From positions 1-64,000 of the forward strand of contig CAITNO010000148.1 of NCBI GenBank assembly GCA_903893795.1: a stretch of 64,000 nt of DNA, in the 5' to 3' direction. Within the stretch, counting starts at the first letter, position 1. Every line of letters starts with the position of its first letter. Positions 38,296 to 46,069 of this stretch are shown piece by piece. The translations under genes were made by a program, and so were the position numbers. Source of the stretch: Candidatus Hydrogenedentota bacterium. Its GTDB lineage: Bacteria; Hydrogenedentota; Hydrogenedentia; Hydrogenedentales; CAITNO01. Below the pieces are notes generated by a model that saw only the letters and a list, made by a program, of their open reading frames with translations, searched no databases and was not told the origin of the DNA.

Positions 38296-39083
38296 AAATA
38301 GGGACAGTCACTATTTTAATTGACAAAGGACGGGCCTTCTGATAATCTGTTGGCATGCCGAGAGTCGCACGCATAATCATTCCGGGCGCGGCCCATCATG
38401 TCACGCAGCGGGGCAACAACAAAGCGGACGTGTTCTTTGTCGATGATGACCGGCATGTCTATCTCGAATTGCTGCACGGACAGGCGCTGCGCTTTGGATT
38501 CCGGGTCGACGGCTACTGCCTGATGACCAATCATGTTCATGTTGTGGGGGTACCCAAAGACGAGGCGGCGCTTACAAAGACCTTCGGCCGGACCCATTTT
38601 CTGTACACACAATACATCAATCGGTTGCACGGGCGCAGCGGGCATCTGTGGCAAAACCGCTTCTTCTCCTGCCCCATGGACGAGGGCCATGCGCTCAACG
38701 CACTCTGCTACGTCGAGTTGAACCCGGTGCGTGCTGGAATCGTCAGGCTGCCATGGACCTACCCATGGTCCAGCGCCTCGGCGCATTGCCGCAAAGCTTC
38801 GGCCCATCCCCTCCTTGACCTCTCGAAGTGGCGCAAGGACATGTCCACCGAAAGGTGGCGCGAGACCCTTGCGGAAGTCGCCCGGGACACGGAGGCCATG
38901 GACAGCATCCGCCACAACACCCATACCGGCCGTCCGCTGGGGAGCGACGCGTTTCTCAGCAAGGTCGAGAAAGCCCTGGGCCGTCGCGTTCGTCCCCTCC
39001 CCGTGGGTCGGCCGCGGGGCTGGCGCAAATACGCGCCCGACACAACCGATGCAAAAAGCATAAATTAGTGACTGTCCCTATTT
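38296..39083 (+). mobile_element. Y1-transposase element with 18-bp inverted ends
   Basis: AAATAGGGACAGTCACTA (38296-38313) and its exact reverse complement (39066-39083) flank a single transposase gene. The right end overlaps the transposase stop codon TAG. The 788-bp unit is compact, and the intact ends and intact ORF argue for recent activity. No target duplication was recognised, as expected for single-strand Y1 transposition. Confidence 0.8.
38355..39068 (+). CDS. REP-associated tyrosine transposase (RAYT, IS200-like Y1)
   Basis: Encodes 237 aa. RIIIPGAAHHVTQRGNNKADVFF is the classic RAYT opening. The HUH motif is NHVHVV (about 57-62), and the catalytic Tyr is probably in HFLYTQYINRLHGRSGHLWQ (about 79-98). 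Also typical are HLWQNRFFSCPMDE and YVELNPVRAGIV. The C-terminus has the arginine-rich GRPRGWRKYAPD tail. Such enzymes nick and join hairpin DNA and are thought to spread REP-like palindromes, which this genome has in several families. Confidence 0.92.
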   Translation: MPRVARIIIPGAAHHVTQRGNNKADVFFVDDDRHVYLELLHGQALRFGFRVDGYCLMTNHVHVVGVPKDEAALTKTFGRTHFLYTQYINRLHGRSGHLWQNRFFSCPMDEGHALNALCYVELNPVRAGIVRLPWTYPWSSASAHCRKASAHPLLDLSKWRKDMSTERWRETLAEVARDTEAMDSIRHNTHTGRPLGSDAFLSKVEKALGRRVRPLPVGRPRGWRKYAPDTTDAKSIN

Positions 39084-39101
39084 ACTTGAAAAGAGAGTAT
39101 C

Positions 39102-39929
39102 ATGATCTGTGCAATTGTACTTCTTAGCACCATGGCCGGATATGACATGCCCGACTTTCCCGTATTTGGCGATGCGCCGTACTTGCGGGGCCGAGGTTTC
39201 GCTCTTAACGCAGCCTGCGAAATGTCCAACGAAGACATGGAACGGGGTATACGGCAGTCGTTCGCTCAAGATGACGCCAAACTGCTTACTGTTCTGCTGG
39301 GCGGTCTCTCATTCGCTCCCATTTGTAATCGCCACGCAGATCTGATTCTTCGCCTTTTCCACGAGCATGCGGACGGACCCTTCAAGAGAGCCATTGAACT
39401 CCGTATGGTATGGTGCCTGTCCAAAGTGCGGCGCATTGCGCAAAGCAAATACGGGTGTGAGTTCTATGACTATGCACTGCCGTTGTGGTCCACGAACGAA
39501 TCCATTGGTGCTACGGTGATCCCATCGGGGTGCTGTCTCGTTAACATAGCGGAAGAAGTCGGGTTTCCAGCACGTGCGTATGCAGTGCGAAAATTGTTGT
39601 TTGCTCAGCCAATTGCCGACTCCAAATACGCGGCGTCCCACTGCTTCGAAATCCTTGAAAAAGAGTTTGATGATGTGACGCCAGAAATGGCGTACCATAT
39701 TTACGAAAGATACAAAACCTCTGAGTTATTCGAGAAGTATCGGAAGGCCTACGAGGAGAAGGCCCATTCCCTCTTGTCCGCCCCCGTGTTGCCGGAAAGC
39801 GCGTCGCTTGAGCCGCTGAAGAAACAGGTTGACGCTGCAATTGAGGAGAACGGGCGCAGACTGCACGAGCAATACGGAAACGTCGAGCCCAGTCCATATG
39901 AGCCGACTGAAAACAGAGATTTCCTTTGA
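39102..39929 (+). CDS. Uncharacterised 275-aa protein beside the transposon
   Basis: No family recognised. The ATG at 39102 is 19 bp after the transposon end and preceded by GAGAG; an in-frame ATG at 39132 is an alternative. The sequence is soluble, mostly helical and acidic towards the end, with scattered cysteines (CEMS, ICNRH, GCCLV) and no signal or membrane helix. Segments such as VRRIAQSKYGCEFYDYALPLW and EEVGFPARAYAVRKLLFAQ could be helical-repeat units. Base composition is lower in GC than the flanking housekeeping genes, which with the transposon suggests horizontal origin. Confidence 0.6.
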   Translation: MICAIVLLSTMAGYDMPDFPVFGDAPYLRGRGFALNAACEMSNEDMERGIRQSFAQDDAKLLTVLLGGLSFAPICNRHADLILRLFHEHADGPFKRAIELRMVWCLSKVRRIAQSKYGCEFYDYALPLWSTNESIGATVIPSGCCLVNIAEEVGFPARAYAVRKLLFAQPIADSKYAASHCFEILEKEFDDVTPEMAYHIYERYKTSELFEKYRKAYEEKAHSLLSAPVLPESASLEPLKKQVDAAIEENGRRLHEQYGNVEPSPYEPTENRDFL

Positions 39930-40497
39930 CGAACAGGTCTAGTAGTAAATGTGGCCGACCCATTTTACTGTCTTTCCGGCGGTTGTTTTCTCGGGCGACC
40001 GCGCCCACCGGGCCTGACCGGCCGTTTCAAGAAAGTTTACAACAGATCGACAAATATGAAACCGCCCAGGAGAAACCGGGAACGCTTCCCTATTAAGTAA
40101 GAATAATGCTTTTATAGGAACCGTACAGCCCGGTCCATATGCCCCGCCGCCTGAGGTCCGCGCTACGCTCTGACGGAATTCGGGGGGGAAATGGCGACGC
40201 TTCTGAAGGGCACTGACCTAGCGAAACGCGCTTGTTCCGCACTTTCAGCGCCTGCCTTTCGCTGTAATTCCCTTTTCCCGGGGCGTTGCCCTGGGCTGTC
40301 TTCTTGTGCGCCTTTGGCGCGTGGGACGAAAAAGGTGTGGGCTTTGAATAGGGCTACGGCATTGAAACAGTCCGTGTTACGGGGATGAGAGCATCGCTTC
40401 CGCCCAGAAGTGCGTGTCCTTCGGACGTGTGCCGATGTTTGGGGGATAGGGGAGCGGTGTCACCCGTTGACGTGGGAACGGTGCAACCGGTGGCAGG
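39930..40497. other. 568-bp gene-free stretch
   Basis: No gene, RNA or recognisable operator is seen. It holds a hairpin pair at 40277-40320 that belongs to the genome's extragenic repeat style. A 65-codon open frame at 40191-40388 reads through these hairpins and is judged non-coding. Confidence 0.5.
40277..40320. repeat. Paired extragenic hairpins
   Basis: CCCGGGGC/GCCCTGGG (about 40277-40295, one G-T pair) and GCGCCTTTGGCGC (40308-40320) form two adjacent stem-loops. Both are compact and non-coding. Confidence 0.5.
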
Positions 40498-41097
40498 TCA
40501 GGCGGTGGCCTTGGGGAGCAGGCGTTGGGCTATTGGCCATAGCGAGGCAAAGTAATCGGGGCCGGGAACGAGCCTTCCGTCTGTTTCATCGTACAGGTCC
40601 TGGGCGAAGGCGATCAGTTTCTGCGATTGGGGAAAGCGAAGATAGCGGGGGTTCAAATCGCCCAGGCGGACCCGATCCAGTCCGTCGGCATCCTTGAGGA
40701 TGGCGGTCAGCGTCCAATGGGGGTGGGTCTTGGGAATCTCTTCCCGGCAGTGGTTCTCCACCGCGACGGAGATGCCTTCCCAGTCCTCCTCCGCGACACC
40801 GCCTTCGACCAGGAAGGAGGTGACATGCGGCAGCGTGGAGAGTTTGTCCAGGGCGTATTTGCCGTGGTTGCGACATCTTCCGTTATGCCTCCGGCCAATG
40901 TCGTGGAGGTATGCGGCGGCCCATGCCTTCGGCGCGCAGGCATCGAGCCCAAGGGCGTCCACCAGAATGAGGCTGTGGACGATGACCCGCGCGACATGGG
41001 CCTGGCCATGCAGGCGGCTGGGATGACTGAAAAGTCCCGGGCTGGGCGCCAACAGTTCAAGGGGCAATGAAATGGGGTTTTTCAGACAGTAGGGCAT
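40498..41097 (-). CDS. HD-domain metal-dependent phosphohydrolase
   Basis: Encodes 199 aa. The HD signature is spread as H (RLHGQAHVARV), HD (YLHDIGRRHNG, about 64-74) and a distal D in LKDADGLDRVRLGD (about 136-149). This suits nucleotide or cyclic-dinucleotide phosphohydrolases of the HD superfamily in general. The rest is helical. Ribosome binding is weak (GGAAA), and there is no operon partner. It was probably acquired or retained alone; the substrate is unknown. Confidence 0.82.
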   Translation of the reverse strand: MPYCLKNPISLPLELLAPSPGLFSHPSRLHGQAHVARVIVHSLILVDALGLDACAPKAWAAAYLHDIGRRHNGRCRNHGKYALDKLSTLPHVTSFLVEGGVAEEDWEGISVAVENHCREEIPKTHPHWTLTAILKDADGLDRVRLGDLNPRYLRFPQSQKLIAFAQDLYDETDGRLVPGPDYFASLWPIAQRLLPKATA

Positions 41098-41156
41098 TTG
41101 TCATTTCCATGCGCTTCTCAGGGGAGCAACACCCGCGCCTGCGGTACTGTGTCGTA

Positions 41157-42743
41157 TCAACGGAGCGTAATATTGTGGGTGTTGTCGCCGAGATCGAACT
41201 GGGCGTCTTCAAGACTGGTAATCCTGCGGTCGCCGAGGAAGAGGCCGTCCACGGTGATGTCGGATACTGCATGCTCCCCGTCGTAGCCCTCGAAGGAGGA
41301 GGGGGGCATGCGGTCGGCGTGGATGCGGATGTTGCTGAGCGTGATGTCGTAGATATAGCCGCGGCGTTCGAGTCCGCCCGAGTATTCGGCGTGCTTCACG
41401 ATTTCCATACAGATTGCGCGGGGCATGTAGGTGCTTTTCGGGTCGGGGACGAAGGGCGTCTCGTCGTTCTTTTGCAGGGTGGGGCGCTGCATGACGGGGT
41501 CGTACTCGAGGCGGAGGTCCTCAAAATGGACATCATGCACCCTGCCGTAATCGACATTCATGATGTCGATGGCGGGACTGGTGAGGTGGATGGCATCGCA
41601 GTTGCGGAAGACGATGCCGCGCAGGTGCTCGGCGCGCGTTTCTGCACCGATCTCGAAGGCTTTTCCCCAGTCGTTCCACACGACGCAGTTCTCGAAGACA
41701 ATGTCCTCGCAGGTGTCGAAACGGTAGCCCGTGTGGCCCTTCGCGCAGAGCGAATCATCGTAGGTGCGGACGAAACAGCCGCTGACGCGGGCCTTGCGGC
41801 AGTTGTGGAGGTCGATTCCGTCGGTGTTGTAGCGCCAGCAGCCGATGGTCTTGCAGTTCTTGACGCTAAGATTGGCGCAGCCGAAGCAGGCGATGTTGTA
41901 GACGAGTGAATCGCGGATGGTGATGCCCTCGATCTCGATGTCATCAGAATCCACGAGGTGAATCGTGTGCTCGCGGCGGCTGTTGCCCGTGTCGGTGGAG
42001 CCGTCCCCGAGTTTGTCGACCTTGAAGAGGATCTCCTCCACGTTCTCGCTGTTGTCGAGAATGCCCCGGCCGAGAATGCGAACATTGTGGACGCCGTGCC
42101 CGTGGATGCTGCCGTACACGACGGCCCCCTCGTCAATATAGACCGTCTCATCATCCTTCAGATTGAGGATGCCGACATGATAAACGCCCGGTCCGAAGTA
42201 GTGAACGCCTTTCCCGTCGGGCGCGACGCTGTAGCCTATGGGCGGATCGAGAAAGAGATGGAGCGCGTTGTGGGTGCCGTCAAGCTCGACCGAATAACCC
42301 CCGGCATGGGGAAGGGTGAAGGTTATTGTGCCGTCCTTCACGGTCGGGATTACCTTTGCCGAGAGGGGACGGACGATGCAAGCCGAAAAGGCCTTCACGG
42401 GGGTGTATTGAAAGGTGACCGGCCCGTCCGCCGCCAGGCGCGCAAAATAGGCGACCTCGCGCTGGTCAGGCGTGCGCTGATGGCCCGGCCAGCGCCGGTT
42501 GTATGGATAGGCGGAAACATAGCACAGCGACACGGGCAGCGGTTGCCCGTTCGCGGTAATGGCGAGGGGCGCGCGGGGCTCGCCCTGGGGAAGTGAATAT
42601 ACCTTGATGGCCGCGGCCGGGGCGGGTTGGGCTTGAAGGGAAGCACATGCCGCGAGCAGGCAAACCATCGCGAGCCTTTTCAGGGAGGTTCCGAAGACAG
42701 CTTTATGGTGTGACAGCGCAGTGATGGCGTGAGCTTGTTTCAT
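41157..42743 (-). CDS. Secreted GH28-like (polygalacturonase-fold) beta-helix enzyme
   Basis: Encodes 528 aa. A signal peptide runs to about residue 40 (LKRLAMVCLLAACASLQAQP); the true start could also be the internal Met-26. An N-terminal beta-sandwich-like region (45-170) precedes a right-handed beta-helix. Catalytic-type motifs of GH28 are present: YNTDGIDLHNC (NTD), TYDDSLCAKGHTGYR (DD followed by a GH pair) and regular C-rich rungs such as VRISGC-like turns. The canonical RIK is not obvious, so specificity is uncertain (galacturonan, dextran or another glycan). Likely periplasmic. Confidence 0.75.
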   Translation of the reverse strand: MKQAHAITALSHHKAVFGTSLKRLAMVCLLAACASLQAQPAPAAAIKVYSLPQGEPRAPLAITANGQPLPVSLCYVSAYPYNRRWPGHQRTPDQREVAYFARLAADGPVTFQYTPVKAFSACIVRPLSAKVIPTVKDGTITFTLPHAGGYSVELDGTHNALHLFLDPPIGYSVAPDGKGVHYFGPGVYHVGILNLKDDETVYIDEGAVVYGSIHGHGVHNVRILGRGILDNSENVEEILFKVDKLGDGSTDTGNSRREHTIHLVDSDDIEIEGITIRDSLVYNIACFGCANLSVKNCKTIGCWRYNTDGIDLHNCRKARVSGCFVRTYDDSLCAKGHTGYRFDTCEDIVFENCVVWNDWGKAFEIGAETRAEHLRGIVFRNCDAIHLTSPAIDIMNVDYGRVHDVHFEDLRLEYDPVMQRPTLQKNDETPFVPDPKSTYMPRAICMEIVKHAEYSGGLERRGYIYDITLSNIRIHADRMPPSSFEGYDGEHAVSDITVDGLFLGDRRITSLEDAQFDLGDNTHNITLR

Positions 42744-42824
42744 GTCGGTGTCTTTACCCTTGTTGGCCGATTATTGAATGTCGGTTGTTTCCGCCCAATG
42801 TGGCGGTGCCGCCTTCCGCAGGCG

Positions 42825-45617
42825 TCACAGATCCTGCGGGTCTCCTCCGTCATCGCCCAGTGCCCTCCCGCGCGCGGCCTCCAGGGCACGGCTCACGGTC
42901 TTGGCCAGTTTGTAGCTCGACACGGGTTTTCCCAGAATTTCCGATATCCCGGCGGCGGCCGCAGCCTCCTCGCTGATGGCCAGGTTCAGGCCGCTGGCCA
43001 GCACGACGGGCAGGTCCGGTCGAACCGTGTGAAGTTTTGTTGCAAGTTCCAGGCCGGTGCAGTGGGGCATGGTTTGATCGGTGACGACGAGGTCAAAGGC
43101 GTCCGGGTTCGAACGGAACAATTCGAAAGCCTCGTTGGCGTCGCCGAGGGCGGTGACCTTGTAGCCGAGGTCGGTCAGGATGCGTTTGCCCAGTTTCATC
43201 AGCATGGCCTCATCATCGACAAAGAGGATGCGCTCGCCATGGCCGGTAAGCGGCGCGATGGGGGGGGCGCCGATTTCCGGGGCGGCGACCTTCACCGTCG
43301 GAAGGAACACCCGCACGGTGGTGCCTTTTCCCGGCGCACTTTGGAGCTCGATGGCGCCGTCGTGGTTTCTGACGATGCCGTGCGCAATGGACAGGCCGAG
43401 TCCCGTTCCCCGGCCCTGCTGTTTGGTGGTGAAGAAAGGATCGAAGGCGCGCTCCAGTGTGGCCGGGTCCATGCCGCAGCCCGAATCGGCCACCGTCATC
43501 AGCAGGTAGGGCCCGGTGTGCAGATTGTGCCCCAGTTCGGCCTGCTGTTCATCGACAATGACCGGTTCGATGGAGAAGTCAAGAACGCCCCCGCCCGTTT
43601 CCATGGCGTGATAGGCGTTTGTGCACAGGTTCATGATGACCTGATGCAGTTGTGTGGGATCGCCCAGGACGCAGTCGCAGTTGTTGGCGATGGCCGGACG
43701 CATCTCAATCGTTGCCGGGATGGTGGCCCGCAGGAGGGTCAGCGCCTCCTTGGCCAGGATGTCCAAACGCAGTGGAAGTTTGATCTGTTCCTGCTTCCGG
43801 CCGAAAGTCATGATCTGCCGCACCAGGTCCGCCGCGCGGCGGCTGGCCGTGACCACCTGGGCCAGGTCCCGGGCCGGCTGGCTTTCGGGTTCAACGCCCG
43901 TGAGGGCCATCTGGGTGTAGCCGATAATGGCCGACAGGATATTGTTGAAATCGTGGGCGATGCCTCCGGCCAGCGTGCCGATGGCCTCCAGCTTCTGGGT
44001 TTGGCGCAACTGGGTCTCCAGGGCGTTCTCCTTGGTGACGTCGCGCAGGTGGATGACCAGTTGGGCGGTCCGGCCCTGGTCGTCGCGGATGGGGGAGGCC
44101 ATCGCCTCGATCACAAGATTCTTGCCGTCCACACCCAGACTGTTGATGCACCCGCTCCATGCGGCGCCTTTTTCCGCGGACTCTTTCAGGCTTTCGGCGA
44201 ACTCTTCCCCGCCCGTGTTGATGATGGTGGCTATGTGGGCGCCCGGCACCGCGCTGCGGGCGATGCCGAACATCTTCGCAAAGGCCGGGTTGGCGTAGTT
44301 CGCAACGCCCTGGGCATTGGTGATGATGACCGCCTCCGCGGCGTGTTCCACCGCCATGGCCAGCAGCATCCGCTCCTCGTTGTCCCGTTTGCGCGCGGTG
44401 ATATTCTCGGCAATTTCGACGATGGCAATCACGTTGCCCTCCGGATCCAGCACTGGCTCGCCCCGCTTGTCCCAGGTCTTTCCGTCCGGTGTCTGCACGA
44501 TGGCGTGTTCCGGTTTCCCCGTTTGAAACGCCGTCAGCGTGGGGCAGTTGTCGCATGGCTTGGCGGGGTCACCCCAGAAAACATGGCAGGGTTGGTGGAC
44601 CATGTCTTCGGTCCGCCTGCCGACAGAGTTCGCCGCCGCCTTGTTTGCCCAGAGAATGTTCAATTCCCTGTCTACCAGCGTGATATTGCTGGTGATGCCG
44701 TTGAGTATCGCCTTTTTTTGGGCCTCGCTGGCGCGCAGCGTTTCTTCCGCCCGCTTGCGGCTCGTGATGTCCCGGGTTGTGCCCCAGACGCACACGTAAT
44801 GGCCGTGCTGCGCGATGGCGACAACGTTGCTCAGCGTCCACACCGTTCGTCCGTCCCGCAGACAGTCCATGGTTTCCAGGCTGCTGGTGCGGTATCCGGA
44901 GCGGATTACCTGAAGGACCAGTTCCATTTTGGCGTCGTGTGTTCCGGTCAGCAGATCATAGAGGGGCGTTCCCAGGGCATGGTCGGCGCTCTTGTGCCCA
45001 AACTGGTGCAGGTAGGCGTTGTTGCATTCGGCGAGGCGGCCCTGGCGCAGTATCGCCTCGGCCTGCACGCGCTCGTCGAGCGTCATGGCAACGGGCGGCG
45101 TGATGTCGCAGCGCCACACGCCCTCGGTGCTCATTTCCACGAACTGGTGGTAGCGCTCCTCGCTTCTCAGCAGCGCCTCGCGGGTTTCCTCAAGGCGCCG
45201 TTCGGTGAGCACCTTGTGGCAGACTTCGCCCATGACCGAGGGCAGCACTTCGATCAGATAGGAGTCTTTGACCAGATAATCACTGGCGTTGAGTTTCATC
45301 ATCTCCACGGCGATGCGTTCATCGCCGTAGCCCGTCATGACGACAAAAGTGACCGGACGCCCCTGCCCGTGCAGGGTCTCCACCACCTCCCGGGCAGTCA
45401 TGTCCGGCAGGGAATAGTCCAGCAACAGCACCATGTCCCGGTTGCCCGTCATTTTGGCGACTGCGTCCGCGCCGGTCAGCGCGCCGTCGGTGGAAAAACC
45501 CTCCTTTTGGAGGGTCTTCTGGATGAGCCGGTTCAACCCGGCATCGTCCTCAACCACCAGCACGGGGAGCAGTTCTTCGCGCTGTTTCGTCGCGTCTTTT
45601 CCGACGCTTTCCGTCAT
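42825..45617 (-). CDS. Hybrid sensor kinase: REC-PAS-PAS-PAS-HisKA-HATPase-REC
   Basis: Encodes 930 aa with no membrane helix. Receiver 1 about 17-135 (D67 in LLLDYSLPD). Three PAS-type regions follow (about 150-290, 300-410, 415-540); the second has CHVFWGDPAKPCDNCP, a Cys-rich PAS loop that could bind a cofactor or sense redox. The phospho-His is in GIAHDFNNILSAI, then HATPase with GRGTGLGLSIAHGIV, and receiver 2 at the C-terminus (VVTDQTMPH). Its ATG overlaps the stop of the upstream receiver gene, so the three signalling genes are co-translated. The input and final output are unknown. Confidence 0.92.
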   Translation of the reverse strand: MTESVGKDATKQREELLPVLVVEDDAGLNRLIQKTLQKEGFSTDGALTGADAVAKMTGNRDMVLLLDYSLPDMTAREVVETLHGQGRPVTFVVMTGYGDERIAVEMMKLNASDYLVKDSYLIEVLPSVMGEVCHKVLTERRLEETREALLRSEERYHQFVEMSTEGVWRCDITPPVAMTLDERVQAEAILRQGRLAECNNAYLHQFGHKSADHALGTPLYDLLTGTHDAKMELVLQVIRSGYRTSSLETMDCLRDGRTVWTLSNVVAIAQHGHYVCVWGTTRDITSRKRAEETLRASEAQKKAILNGITSNITLVDRELNILWANKAAANSVGRRTEDMVHQPCHVFWGDPAKPCDNCPTLTAFQTGKPEHAIVQTPDGKTWDKRGEPVLDPEGNVIAIVEIAENITARKRDNEERMLLAMAVEHAAEAVIITNAQGVANYANPAFAKMFGIARSAVPGAHIATIINTGGEEFAESLKESAEKGAAWSGCINSLGVDGKNLVIEAMASPIRDDQGRTAQLVIHLRDVTKENALETQLRQTQKLEAIGTLAGGIAHDFNNILSAIIGYTQMALTGVEPESQPARDLAQVVTASRRAADLVRQIMTFGRKQEQIKLPLRLDILAKEALTLLRATIPATIEMRPAIANNCDCVLGDPTQLHQVIMNLCTNAYHAMETGGGVLDFSIEPVIVDEQQAELGHNLHTGPYLLMTVADSGCGMDPATLERAFDPFFTTKQQGRGTGLGLSIAHGIVRNHDGAIELQSAPGKGTTVRVFLPTVKVAAPEIGAPPIAPLTGHGERILFVDDEAMLMKLGKRILTDLGYKVTALGDANEAFELFRSNPDAFDLVVTDQTMPHCTGLELATKLHTVRPDLPVVLASGLNLAISEEAAAAAGISEILGKPVSSYKLAKTVSRALEAARGRALGDDGGDPQDL

Positions 45618-46069
45618 CTCACGATTCCTTGCTGTCCGGTTGGGGGGTGGGCAAACGTCAGATTAAGGCCAAGTTGTCCCACCGCCGCGACAAACTTTTC
45701 GTAGTCCACCGGCTTGGTGATGTAGTTGCTGCAGCCCAACTCATGGCAGCGCGACATTTCGCGCGGGTCGTCCGTGGTCGTGACCATGATCGCTGGCAGT
45801 ATACAAAGTTCCGGGTCCGCCTTTACCTGCCGGAGCACCTCCACCCCGTCCACCCTGGGCATGCGGATATCCAACAGCAGTAGATAGGCCGCATTGGCAT
45901 CACGGTGTGGGGGAGGTCCCTGCCGGAACAGAAAGTTCAGCACCTCGTCGCCGTCCCGGAAATGCAGCATCGGATTATTGATGCCGGCGCGGCCCAGCCT
46001 CTTCCTGATCAGCACCGCGTGACCCTCGTCGTCTTCCGTGATAAGAATGGTGATCTCCCTGTCCGTCAT
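45614..46069 (-). CDS. Single-domain response regulator (Rcp1-like)
   Basis: Encodes 151 aa: a receiver only, with acidic pair EDD (12-14), phospho-acceptor D67 (LLLLDIRMPRVDG) and K of ITKPVDYEKF. The length and the FRDGDEVLNFLFRQG insert match Rcp1-type regulators that pair with phytochrome-type kinases. It has no DNA-binding output. Both ends overlap neighbours by ATGA (with the kinase upstream at 46066-46069 and the hybrid kinase downstream at 45614-45617), so it probably relays phosphate between them. Confidence 0.93.
   Translation of the reverse strand: MTDREITILITEDDEGHAVLIRKRLGRAGINNPMLHFRDGDEVLNFLFRQGPPPHRDANAAYLLLLDIRMPRVDGVEVLRQVKADPELCILPAIMVTTTDDPREMSRCHELGCSNYITKPVDYEKFVAAVGQLGLNLTFAHPPTGQQGIVR

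Noticed and set aside
40191..40388. 65-codon frame in the 568-bp gap
   Set aside because: It reads through two extragenic hairpins, has no ribosome site, and looks like a translated repeat.
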